Notes under the pieces: model-generated
What the model was told of the DNA's origin: nothing
The model's database searches: none
Seen by the model: the letters and a program-made list of their open reading frames with translations, nothing else
Shown here: positions 20,233 to 31,321 of the stretch, piece by piece
How the letters are laid out: the number at the start of each line of letters is the position of its first letter
How positions within the stretch are numbered: position 1 is the stretch's first letter
Made by a program: the position numbers and the translations under genes
NCBI GenBank assembly: GCA_028291055.1
Contig: JAQGIP010000071.1
Location: 62,001-126,000 of the forward strand
Source: Caulobacter sp.
GTDB taxonomy: Bacteria; Pseudomonadota; Alphaproteobacteria; Caulobacterales; Caulobacteraceae
DNA: 64,000 nt
Reading direction: 5' to 3'

Positions 20233-21056
20233 GGGGTCGCCATCTGCTCGGCGGCCACCGCCATTTCCCCTGTCAAAGGCACGCTCGCCACCCTCAGCGG
20301 CGGCGGCGGCCGCTTGCCGTCCAGCATGTCGAGGGTCTCGCGGACGTAGCGGGCATGGGTGACGATGCCGATGCCCAGGCGCTCATGATCCAGCTCGACC
20401 TGCTGGGTCAGGATGCCGGCGATGAACTGGACCTCCTCCGGCTGGTCGGAGCCGGGGATGCGGCGCGCGCCCATGGCCATGAACACCGGCCCGCCCGAGT
20501 TGCCGGGAAAGACGCTGAAATCCATCAGGAAGGTGGGCACGCTGTCGCTGGGGCCCAGCGGGTAGGACGCCACGCGCCCGGCCCGCAGGATCGGAAAGCC
20601 CGCCGTGTTCGACGACAGGCCGCGCGGGAAGCCCAGCGCCATCATCTCGTCGCCCGGCGCCAGCCGGTATTTGGTGAAGGTGTCCACGCCGGCCAGGTAG
20701 TTGACCGGGATGGCGGACTTGGCGAATTCCGGCGGCACTTCGACCACCAGGGCGGCCACGTCGCGGGTCGGATGGTGGGTCCACAGCGGGTGGCCCGCGC
20801 CGTCGCGGATCTTCAGGGCCTGAGGGTCATAGCGCCAGGCGCCGTCCGAACCCTGGATACGGAAGCCGATACGGGCCGAGGCCAGCGGCATCTTTTCCAA
20901 GACGTGCTCGGCGGTCACCAGCACGATCCTCGGCTTTCCGTCAGGGGTGGGATCGTTGATCAGAAATCCCGTGCCGACGGTTCGCGTACCGTCGCCAAGC
21001 GGTTGTTCAAGCTGCACTGTAGCCTGAATGAGATCGACTGAAAGATCCCAGGCCAT
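20229..21056 (-). CDS. Trypsin-like serine protease
   Basis: GTGFLINDPTPDGKPRIVLVTAEHVL (His), TRDVAALVV (Asp), FSVFPGNSGGPVF (Ser). Confidence 0.82.
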   Translation of the reverse strand: MAWDLSVDLIQATVQLEQPLGDGTRTVGTGFLINDPTPDGKPRIVLVTAEHVLEKMPLASARIGFRIQGSDGAWRYDPQALKIRDGAGHPLWTHHPTRDVAALVVEVPPEFAKSAIPVNYLAGVDTFTKYRLAPGDEMMALGFPRGLSSNTAGFPILRAGRVASYPLGPSDSVPTFLMDFSVFPGNSGGPVFMAMGARRIPGSDQPEEVQFIAGILTQQVELDHERLGIGIVTHARYVRETLDMLDGKRPPPPLRVASVPLTGEMAVAAEQMATP

Positions 21057-21144
21057 ATAGCCCCCAAATCTGATGCGGCTTTGCCGCTTATCGATGATGC
21101 CCGCGAAGTTTGACCAAACCCTTGCACGAGCACAAGTTGTCGCC

Positions 21145-21954
21145 ATGCCGCAGGCCTCTGGTAACCGTCCGTTAGCCTTGATCACGGGCGCCTCTTCCGG
21201 CATCGGCGCCGCCTTCGCCCGCGCCTATGCGGGTAGGGGCCACGACGTGATTCTGGTGGCCCGGCGGCTGGACAGACTCGAAAGTCTGGCGGCGGAACTT
21301 CAGCGCGATCACGCAATCGTGGCCCAGGCCATCGCCTCCGACCTGTCGGTCTGGGAGGCCGAAAAGCCGATCCTGGCCGCGCTGGAAGGCCGCGCCATCG
21401 ACGTGCTGGTCAACAACGCCGGCTTCGGGGTGGCCGAGGACTTCATCGCCGTGCCCTGGGCGCGCCACCGCGACGGGCTGATGACCATGATCGTCAGCGC
21501 CTGCGCGCTCACCCACGCCGTCCTGCCGGGGATGGTCGAGCGCGGCCGGGGCGCGGTGGTCAATGTCGGCTCGATGACCAGCTTCTCGCCCGGCGCGGCG
21601 GGCCACACCCTCTATCCGGCCACCAAGACCTTCGCTCTGCGCTTCAGCCAGTCGCTGGACGCCGAGCTGCGCACCAAGGGGATCAAGGTCACCTGCGTCT
21701 GTCCGGGCTTCACCCGGACCGAGTTCGCGCAGGTCAGCGGCGTGGCCGAACAGATGGCCAGCGCACCACGCCTCTTCTGGATGACCGCCGATCAGGTGGT
21801 GGAAGCCGCCATCGAAGGCAACATCCGCGGCAAGGTCATCGTGGTGCCCGGCTGGCACAACAAAATTGCGGCGCTATTGCTGCGCTATCTGCCCGAGCCG
21901 CTGGTCTCCGCGGCGATCAAGGCCGGATCGGCCAAATACAGACCGGAGTCCTGA
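21145..21954 (+). CDS. SDR family oxidoreductase
   Basis: ALITGASSGIGAAFARAYAGRGHDVILVARR, LVNNAGFG, YPATKTFALRFS. Confidence 0.9.
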   Translation: MPQASGNRPLALITGASSGIGAAFARAYAGRGHDVILVARRLDRLESLAAELQRDHAIVAQAIASDLSVWEAEKPILAALEGRAIDVLVNNAGFGVAEDFIAVPWARHRDGLMTMIVSACALTHAVLPGMVERGRGAVVNVGSMTSFSPGAAGHTLYPATKTFALRFSQSLDAELRTKGIKVTCVCPGFTRTEFAQVSGVAEQMASAPRLFWMTADQVVEAAIEGNIRGKVIVVPGWHNKIAALLLRYLPEPLVSAAIKAGSAKYRPES

Positions 21955-21960
21955 CGCCTC

Positions 21961-23604
21961 ATGGCCGGACCGCACTTCGATATCGTCATCATCGGATCGG
22001 GCGCGGGGGGCGCCACGCTCGCCCAGCGTCTGGCCCCCACCGGCAAGTCGATCCTGATCCTCGAACGCGGCGAACACCTGCCCCGGGAGAACGAGAACTG
22101 GGATCCCAAGGCGGTCTTCATCCAGCACCGCTACCGGACCCAGGAGCGCTGGTACGACAAGGCCGGCCACCCCTTCTCGCCGACCACCCACTATTGGGTC
22201 GGCGGCAACACCACCTTTTACGGCGCGGCCCTGATGCGGCTGCGCAACCGCGACTTCGAAAAGACCGAGCACGCCGGCGGGACCTCTCCCGCCTGGCCGA
22301 TCTCGCTCACCGACCTGGCCCCCTACTACGACGAGGCCGAAAAGCTCTGGGAGGTGCACGGCGCACGCGGCGACGATCCCACCGAGAATGGCGACGAGCC
22401 GCCCTACCACTGCGCCGCCGTCCACCATGACCCGGGCATCGCGGCCCTGAAGGCCCACTGGGAGAACCAGGGCTGGCGGCCCTTCTCCCTGCCGCTCGGC
22501 ATCAAGCTGGACCAGGCCCATCCGGTCACCTCGACCTGCATCAAGTGCAAGACCTGCGGCGGTTATCCCTGCCTGCTGCGCGCCAAGTCCGACGCGCGCA
22601 CCTGCGCCATCGAGCCCATCCTCGACCTGCCCAACGTCACCCTGCTGACGGGGCGAAAGGTCCTGCGCCTGGAGACGGACGGCGCGGGCAAGAGCGTCAC
22701 CGAGGTGGTCTGCCACACCGAGGGCGGCGAGGAACGCTGGAGCGGCGATATCGTGGTGCTGGCCGCCGGCGCGGCCAACAGCGCCGTCATCCTGTTGGCC
22801 TCGGCCAACGACGCCCACCCCACCGGCCTGGCCAACGGCTCCGACCAGGTCGGGCGCAACTACATGTTCCACACCCTGACGGCGATGGTGTCGCTGACCG
22901 CCGAGCATCAGGCCATCACCTTCCCCAAGACGCTGGCCTGCAACGACTTCTACTGGAACGACCCGCGCGGCGGCTTTGACTTCCCCATGGGCCATATCCA
23001 GATGCTGGAATACATGTCCGGCCAGACCCTGGAGGGCGAGGTCTCCGACTGGCTGCCGCCGGCCCTGATGCCGGACGTGATGACCAACGCCCTGGCCAGC
23101 CGCATGCTGTCGATGCTGGTTATCTCCGAGGACCTGCCCTCGCCCGACAACCGGGTGAAGCTGTCGCCGGACGGCCGTATCATCGTCGACTACACCCACA
23201 ACAATCTCGAGGGCCACGAACGGCTGGTGAAGGCGCTGCAGGAGTCGCTCAACGGCTTCGTGGAGCACGCCCACCCGATCAGCCAGCACCACTTCCAGTT
23301 CTCAAGCCTGCTGCCCCTCTACGGCACCGCCCACCAGCTGGGCACGGTGCGCTTCGGCGCCGACCCGGCGAGTTCGGTCCTCGACGTCAACTGCAAGGCC
23401 CACCAGCTCGACAACCTCTACGTCGTCGACACCTCCTTCTTCGTCACCAGCGCGGCGGTGAATCCGACCCTGACCACCGTCGCCAACGCCATGCGGGTGG
23501 GCGATCACCTGATCGACAGGCTGGGCGCCAAGGTGCAGAAACCGCCCCCTGCGCCGCCCCGCAAACGCCCCCATGCCCACAAGGCCGGAGAATCCCTCGC
23601 GTGA
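21961..23604 (+). CDS. GMC family oxidoreductase
   Basis: FDIVIIGSGAGGATLAQRLAPTGKSILILERGE; C-terminal LYVVDTSFFVTSAAVNPTLTTVANAMRVGDHL. Confidence 0.9.
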   Translation: MAGPHFDIVIIGSGAGGATLAQRLAPTGKSILILERGEHLPRENENWDPKAVFIQHRYRTQERWYDKAGHPFSPTTHYWVGGNTTFYGAALMRLRNRDFEKTEHAGGTSPAWPISLTDLAPYYDEAEKLWEVHGARGDDPTENGDEPPYHCAAVHHDPGIAALKAHWENQGWRPFSLPLGIKLDQAHPVTSTCIKCKTCGGYPCLLRAKSDARTCAIEPILDLPNVTLLTGRKVLRLETDGAGKSVTEVVCHTEGGEERWSGDIVVLAAGAANSAVILLASANDAHPTGLANGSDQVGRNYMFHTLTAMVSLTAEHQAITFPKTLACNDFYWNDPRGGFDFPMGHIQMLEYMSGQTLEGEVSDWLPPALMPDVMTNALASRMLSMLVISEDLPSPDNRVKLSPDGRIIVDYTHNNLEGHERLVKALQESLNGFVEHAHPISQHHFQFSSLLPLYGTAHQLGTVRFGADPASSVLDVNCKAHQLDNLYVVDTSFFVTSAAVNPTLTTVANAMRVGDHLIDRLGAKVQKPPPAPPRKRPHAHKAGESLA

Positions 23605-25706
23605 GTTCGATCCCCAAAGCCCCTTCGCCGAAGAAGGAGCCCAAGACCATTGTCCAGCTCGGCCGCACCCGCCGCGACGACTACGCCTGGATGAAGGACG
23701 ACAATTGGCAAAAGGTCCTGCGCGACCCGACCCTGATCAAGGCGGACGTGAAGGCGCACCTCACGGAAGAGAACGCCTACACCAAGGCCATGCTGGCCGG
23801 GACCGAGGCGTTGCAAGCGGCCATCTTCGAGGAGATGAAGGGGCGCATCAAACAGGATGACAGCTCAATCCCCGCGCCCGACGGCCCCTGGGACTACTAC
23901 ACCCGCTTCGAAACCGGGGCCGAGCACCCGATCATCGCGCGCCGCCCGCGCGGCGACGCCGACCCCAAGGCCGAGCAGATCCTGCTGGACGAGGAAGCCG
24001 AGTCCAAGGGCAAGGCCTATTACAACGTCGGCGCGGCGGACCATTCGCCCGATCATGCGCTGCTGGCCTTCGCCGTCGATGAGCAAGGCTCGGAGGTCTT
24101 CCGCGTCCAGGTGAAGGACCTGGCAACCGGCGAGATCCTGCCCGGCGCGGTGGAAAGCACGACCGGCGAGTTCTGCTGGTCGCCGGACTCCCAGTGCCTG
24201 TTCTGGATCCTGCGCGACGACAACGGCCGCCCGGCCAAGGTCTTCCGTCGCCCCGCGCGCGGCGGGCCCGACGACGATGTCCTGGTCTACGATGAGCCGG
24301 ACGACGGCTTCTTCATCCATGTCGGCGTGGTCTCCTCCGACGCCTGGATCGTCATCGGCAGCGGCAACCACGAGACCAGCGAAGTCCTGCTGATCCCCGC
24401 CGCCGACCCCACCGCCGCGCCCAAGGTCATGCAGCCGCGCGAGGACGGCGTTCAGTACAGCGTCGACCACTGGGACGGCCGCTTCATCATCCGCACCAAC
24501 GCCGACGGCGCCGTCGACTTCAAGCTGATGACCGCCGAGGAGGCCAACCCCGGCAAGGACGGCTGGCGCGAATGGATCGCCCACCAGCCGGGCCGCCTGA
24601 TCACCGGCATGATCGCCTACAAGGACCACTTCGTGCGGCTGGAGAAGGCCGATGCCTTGAACCGCATCGTCATCACCGCGCGGGCCACTCTCACCGACCA
24701 CGAGATCGGCTTCGAGGAAGAGGCCTTCGCGCTGGGTCTCGAGACCGGCTACGAATACGACACCACCGTCACCCGCTTCACCTATCAGTCGATGACCACG
24801 CCGCGTCAGTGGGTCGACTACGACATGGCCTCCGGTGAGCGCACCCTGCGCAAGACCCAGGAAATCCCCTCCGGCCACGATCCGAAAAACTATGTGACGC
24901 GCCGCCTCTACGCCCGCGCCGAGGACGGCGCCGAGGTGCCGATCTTCACCCTGATGCGGGCCGACACCCCGCTCGACGGCTCCGCGCCCCTGCTGCTCTA
25001 CGGCTACGGCTCCTACGGCATCTCCATGGATCCCGGCTTCTCGATCCGTAACCTCAGCCTCGTCGACCGCGGCTGGATCTGGGCCATCGCCTGCGTGCGC
25101 GGCGGTTCGGAAAAGGGCTGGGGCTGGTTCCTGGACGGGCGCAAGTTCGCCAAGCAAAATACCTTCACCGACTTCATCGCCTGCGCCGAACACCTGACCG
25201 ACAACGGCTACGGCTCGGCCGGCAATATCGTGGCTTATGGCGGCTCGGCCGGCGGCATGCTGATGGGCGCCATCGCCAACCTGCGCCCCGACCTGTGGGC
25301 CGGCATCATCGGCGCCGTGCCCTTCGTGGACGTCCTCAACACCATGAGCGACACGTCCCTGCCGCTGACCCCGCCCGAGTGGCCCGAGTGGGGCAACCCG
25401 CTGGAGGACGAGGCGGCCTACGACTACATCGCCGCCTACAGCCCCTACGACAACATCACCGCCAAACCGTATCCGGCCGTGCTGGCCACGGGCGGTCTCT
25501 CCGATCCGCGCGTCACCTACTGGGAGCCCGAGAAGTGGACGGCGAAGCTGCGCGACAACACCACCAGCGGCAAACCTGTCCTGCTGCGCATCAACATGGA
25601 CGCCGGCCACGGCGGATCGGCCGGGCGCTTTGACTTCCTCAAGGAGATCGCGCTCGACTACGCCTTCGCCATCTGGGCGGTCGACGAGGGATGGAAAGCG
25701 GCTTGA
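23601..25706 (+). CDS. S9 family peptidase, oligopeptidase B-like
   Basis: YGSYGISMDPGFSIRNLSLVDRGWIWAIACVRGGSEKGWGWFLDGRKFAKQNTFTDFIACAEHL, AYGGSAGGMLMG, MDAGHGG. Confidence 0.92.
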   Translation: MSSIPKAPSPKKEPKTIVQLGRTRRDDYAWMKDDNWQKVLRDPTLIKADVKAHLTEENAYTKAMLAGTEALQAAIFEEMKGRIKQDDSSIPAPDGPWDYYTRFETGAEHPIIARRPRGDADPKAEQILLDEEAESKGKAYYNVGAADHSPDHALLAFAVDEQGSEVFRVQVKDLATGEILPGAVESTTGEFCWSPDSQCLFWILRDDNGRPAKVFRRPARGGPDDDVLVYDEPDDGFFIHVGVVSSDAWIVIGSGNHETSEVLLIPAADPTAAPKVMQPREDGVQYSVDHWDGRFIIRTNADGAVDFKLMTAEEANPGKDGWREWIAHQPGRLITGMIAYKDHFVRLEKADALNRIVITARATLTDHEIGFEEEAFALGLETGYEYDTTVTRFTYQSMTTPRQWVDYDMASGERTLRKTQEIPSGHDPKNYVTRRLYARAEDGAEVPIFTLMRADTPLDGSAPLLLYGYGSYGISMDPGFSIRNLSLVDRGWIWAIACVRGGSEKGWGWFLDGRKFAKQNTFTDFIACAEHLTDNGYGSAGNIVAYGGSAGGMLMGAIANLRPDLWAGIIGAVPFVDVLNTMSDTSLPLTPPEWPEWGNPLEDEAAYDYIAAYSPYDNITAKPYPAVLATGGLSDPRVTYWEPEKWTAKLRDNTTSGKPVLLRINMDAGHGGSAGRFDFLKEIALDYAFAIWAVDEGWKAA

Positions 25707-26263
25707 GCGACCTGACGATCAGACCGGCCACGGCGGCCGACGCCCCGGCCCTGGCCGCCATCTACGGCCACCACTGCCTGCACGGCTTCGGCACCTTCGA
25801 GGAAGAAGCGCCCTCGGCCGAGGAGATGGCCCAGCGCCTGGCCGCCGTCACCGCGCGCGGTCTGCCCTACCTGGTCGCAGAGCGCGACGGCCAGGTCGCG
25901 GGCTTCGCCTACGCCGGCCCCTTTAGGCCTCGCGCCGCCTACCGCTACACGGCGGAAGACAGCGTCTACATCGCCCCCGACCACCAGGGCCAAGGCGTCG
26001 GCAAGGCCCTGCTCATTGAAATCATCGCCGCCTGCGAGGCGCTCGGCCTGCGCCAGTTGATGGCCGTCATCGGCGACAGCGGCAACACGGGCTCGCTCGC
26101 CCTGCACAGGTCCCTGGGCTTCGAACAGACCGGCATGGGCCACAGCGTCGGCTTCAAGCTGGGCCGCTGGGTCGACATCGTCCACATGCAGCGCGCCCTG
26201 AACGGCGGCGACGCCCGACCCGCCGAGGGCCCGGGTCTGGCGCTACGCGAGCCGGCTCGCTGA
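25691..26263 (+). CDS. GNAT N-acetyltransferase (phosphinothricin acetyltransferase-like)
   Basis: LTIRPATAADAPALAAIYGHHCLHGFGTFEEEAPS...VYIAPDHQGQGVGKALL. Confidence 0.88.
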   Translation: MESGLSDLTIRPATAADAPALAAIYGHHCLHGFGTFEEEAPSAEEMAQRLAAVTARGLPYLVAERDGQVAGFAYAGPFRPRAAYRYTAEDSVYIAPDHQGQGVGKALLIEIIAACEALGLRQLMAVIGDSGNTGSLALHRSLGFEQTGMGHSVGFKLGRWVDIVHMQRALNGGDARPAEGPGLALREPAR

Positions 26264-26266
26264 CGC

Positions 26267-28431
<2,165 letters not shown>

Positions 28432-28439
28432 GACGGATG

Positions 28440-28495
28440 TCACTATACCCTTAGGGGGCATATTGCAATTACCCCCCACCCGTATATGCTATCGC
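28440..28495. promoter_or_regulatory. Candidate CsoR-type operator in divergent copA/csoR promoter
   Basis: atacccttagggggcatat and attaccccccacccgtatat, paired C/G tracts flanked by AT like CsoR operators. Confidence 0.5.
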
Positions 28496-28510
28496 CCACG
28501 GAGGACGGCG

Positions 28511-28786
28511 ATGGATCGCGAGAACAAGCCCAAGCTGATGAACCGCCTGAGCCGCATTGAAGGCCAGGTGCGCGGCGTCGCGCGAATGGTGGACGAGGGC
28601 CGCTATTGCATCGACGTACTGACCCAGCTTCAAGCGGTGAAGGCCGCGCTGGTCCGGGTCGAGACCGAGATGCTGCGCGATCACCTGTCCCATTGCATCG
28701 AGAGCGCCATCGTCAGCGGCGACGCCATAGAACAGCGCGCCAAGGCCAACGAACTGATCACCCTGCTCGAAAGGGCCAACCGATGA
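28511..28786 (+). CDS. Metal-sensing CsoR/FrmR family repressor
   Basis: LMNRLSRIEGQVRGVARMVDEGRYCIDVLTQLQAVKAAL...DHLSHCIESAI (Cys-His-Cys pattern). Confidence 0.9.
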   Translation: MDRENKPKLMNRLSRIEGQVRGVARMVDEGRYCIDVLTQLQAVKAALVRVETEMLRDHLSHCIESAIVSGDAIEQRAKANELITLLERANR

Positions 28787-28838
28787 GCGGCCCCCACCTT
28801 TCTGGCGCGCCGCCGGTCCGAACGTTAGATTGACGCCA

Positions 28839-29189
28839 ATGCGCGCCCTTCGCGTCTTCTTGCCGATCCTGTTTGCGGTGCTGTTCGCAGCATCGGGCGT
28901 CGCGCGCGCCGCGCCGCCGCCGTCCGGCGGAGCCCCACCCTGCCACATGGCCATGGGCATGGACGCGATGGCGGACATGACCGGCGGCCAACACGCGCCG
29001 AAGCGGAAGCCCACCCCCGACATGATGGCGATGAGCTGTTGCGTCGCCTGCCTGGCCACCGCCGACGCGCTGCAGTGCCTGTCCGCCCCGGTCGGCCGGA
29101 CGGACTCGGCTCCTGCACCCGCCCTACTCCGCGCACCCGAGGGCCGCACGCCCTCCCTCGATCCCGAACCGCCCAGACCGCTCGCCTGA
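28839..29189 (+). CDS. Exported Met/His/Cys-containing small protein
   Basis: MRALRVFLPILFAVLFAASGVARAAP signal; CHMAMGMDAMADMTGG, MMAMSCCVACLA; adjacent to copper genes. Confidence 0.55.
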   Translation: MRALRVFLPILFAVLFAASGVARAAPPPSGGAPPCHMAMGMDAMADMTGGQHAPKRKPTPDMMAMSCCVACLATADALQCLSAPVGRTDSAPAPALLRAPEGRTPSLDPEPPRPLA

Positions 29190-29250
29190 TGCCCTGGCGT
29201 GGCGAAATTCTTCGCCGCGCATTGATGTCATGCTGTCAGGAGTGGGTCCT

Positions 29251-30600
29251 ATGACCACGATACCCCTACGCGCGCGCCTCATGGGCTGCGCCGCCTTCGC
29301 CGCGAGCCTCGCCCTCGCCAACGCCGCCATGGCCCAGGACACGGCCCCCATGGGTTCGATGCCCATGGACCACACGGGCCACGACGCCCCCCCGACGGCG
29401 CAGGTCCCGGCCACTCATCCACCCATGGACGAGATGGACATGGGCGGCGGCATGAAGAGCCCCTTCGGGCCCTACGCCATGACCCGCGACGCCTCCGGCA
29501 CCAGCTGGCAGCCGGACGACTCGTCCCATGAGGGCGTCATGACCATGTCGGGCGACTGGATGATCATGACCCATGCCCTGGTCAATGTCGTCGTCGACCA
29601 CCAGTCCGGCCCTCGCGGCGGCGACAAGACCTTCCTCGCCGGCATGGTGATGAGCATGGCCCAGCGGCCCCTGGGCGGCGGCACACTGGGGCTTCGGGCG
29701 ATGCTCAGCCCCGACCCCTTCATGGGCAAGGACGGCTACCCCCTGCTGCTGGCCGCCGGCGAGACGGCGGATGGGGCCACCACCCTGGTCGACCGCCAGC
29801 ATCCGCACGACCTGTTCATGGAGCTGTCGGCCAGCTACAGCCACCCGATCGGCGACCGCGCCAGCGCCTTCGTCTATGCCGGCCTGCCCGGCGAGCCCGC
29901 CTTCGGCCCGCCGGCCTTCATGCACCGCTTGGCGGCCATGGACAGCCCCGAGGCCCCGATCAGCCACCACTGGCTGGACTCCACCCACATCACCTTCGGC
30001 ATCGTCACCCTGGGCGTCACCTACGACAGTATGCGCCTGGAAGCCTCCGCCTTCCGCGGCCGCGAGCCGGACGAGCACCGCTTCGACATCGAGACCGGCC
30101 CGCTCGACAGCTATTCGGCCCGGGTCAGCCTCAACCCCACGCCCAACTGGTCCTTCCAGCTCAGCGCCGCGCGGATCAACAGCCCGGAGGAACTGGAGCC
30201 GGACGTGGACCAGCGCCGGGTCTCGGCCAGCGCCCTCTATTTCCGCCACTTCGGCGACACCGGAAAATTCGCGGCGACCTTCGCCTGGGGCCGCAAGACC
30301 CTGGTCCCCGGCGGGACCACCGACGCCTGGCTGACGGAGGCCGCCGTCTTCCCCGACGACCGCTGGACGGTGTTCGGCCGCGCCGAGCAGGTCGACGCCA
30401 ATGAGCTGATGGGCCCAGGCGGCGGGGTCTTCACGGTGCGCAAGCTGTCGCTCGGCGCGATCCGCGACTGGCGGCTGTCGCCCTCCGTCAAGATCGGGGT
30501 CGGCGGCGTGGTCAGCGGCTACGACATCCCTGACCCTCTGAAGGGCGCCTACGGCTCACCCGTGGGCGCCATGGCCTTCGTGCGCCTCAAGATCGGCTAG
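29251..30600 (+). CDS. Putative outer-membrane protein, Met/His-rich N-terminus, copper-cluster associated
   Basis: Signal peptide, MGSMPMDHTGHDAPP...MDEMDMGGGMKSP; beta-rich C-terminal half. Confidence 0.65.
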   Translation: MTTIPLRARLMGCAAFAASLALANAAMAQDTAPMGSMPMDHTGHDAPPTAQVPATHPPMDEMDMGGGMKSPFGPYAMTRDASGTSWQPDDSSHEGVMTMSGDWMIMTHALVNVVVDHQSGPRGGDKTFLAGMVMSMAQRPLGGGTLGLRAMLSPDPFMGKDGYPLLLAAGETADGATTLVDRQHPHDLFMELSASYSHPIGDRASAFVYAGLPGEPAFGPPAFMHRLAAMDSPEAPISHHWLDSTHITFGIVTLGVTYDSMRLEASAFRGREPDEHRFDIETGPLDSYSARVSLNPTPNWSFQLSAARINSPEELEPDVDQRRVSASALYFRHFGDTGKFAATFAWGRKTLVPGGTTDAWLTEAAVFPDDRWTVFGRAEQVDANELMGPGGGVFTVRKLSLGAIRDWRLSPSVKIGVGGVVSGYDIPDPLKGAYGSPVGAMAFVRLKIG

Positions 30601-30778
30601 ACGCACCCTTCGCTCCATCGATCAGGAACCCGACCCCGCCCTCGGCGTTACGGGCAGGCTTGAGCGTTGCCGTATCGTGCGTAATGCTAAGCTTGTTTTT
30701 CGCCACGCCGGGTTGTCCGGACCGTGGCTTTTGAGCGTCCGGCCTCTCGACGCCGACGCCTCGACATGGAGATGTCCG

Positions 30779-31321
30779 ATGCAAGACCGTCGCAGCCTTC
30801 TCATCCTGGGCGCCGCCGGCGCGGCCGGCCTGGCGCTTCCGAACCTGGCCTTCGCGCGCTCTCTCGAAGGCGACGCCGAAAGCGCCCTGGGCGAACTGAT
30901 CCGCAGCAATGGGGCCGCCGCCGCCCTGGCCCGCCAGGCCAAGGGTGTCCTGATCTTCCCCAAGATCGTCAAGGCCGGCCTCGGCATCGGCGGCAGCTAT
31001 GGCGAAGGCGTGCTGAAAGAGGGCGGCGTGACCATCGCCCACTACAACTCCATCATGGGCTCCGTGGGCCTGCAGATCGGCGCCCAGGCCTATGGCTATG
31101 CAGTCTTCCTGATCACCACCAAGGCCATCGACTACATCCATGACTCGGACGGTTGGGAAATCGGCGTCGGCCCCAGCGTGGTGGTCGTGGACGAGGGCCT
31201 GGCCAAGAACCTGTCGTCCTCGACCCTGAAGGACGACGCCTATGCCTTCATCTTCAACCAGAAGGGCCTGATGGCCGGCGTCACCCTGGAAGGCACCAAG
31301 ATCTCCAAGATCAAGAAGTAG
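30779..31321 (+). CDS. SYLF/YSC84 lipid-binding domain protein
   Basis: AKGVLIFPKIVKAGLGIGGSYGEGVL...GLQIGAQAYGYAVFLIT...GVTLEGTKISKI. Confidence 0.88.
   Translation: MQDRRSLLILGAAGAAGLALPNLAFARSLEGDAESALGELIRSNGAAAALARQAKGVLIFPKIVKAGLGIGGSYGEGVLKEGGVTIAHYNSIMGSVGLQIGAQAYGYAVFLITTKAIDYIHDSDGWEIGVGPSVVVVDEGLAKNLSSSTLKDDAYAFIFNQKGLMAGVTLEGTKISKIKK

Noticed and set aside
23865-25610. 581-aa minus-strand ORF
   Set aside because: Antisense shadow of the S9 peptidase.
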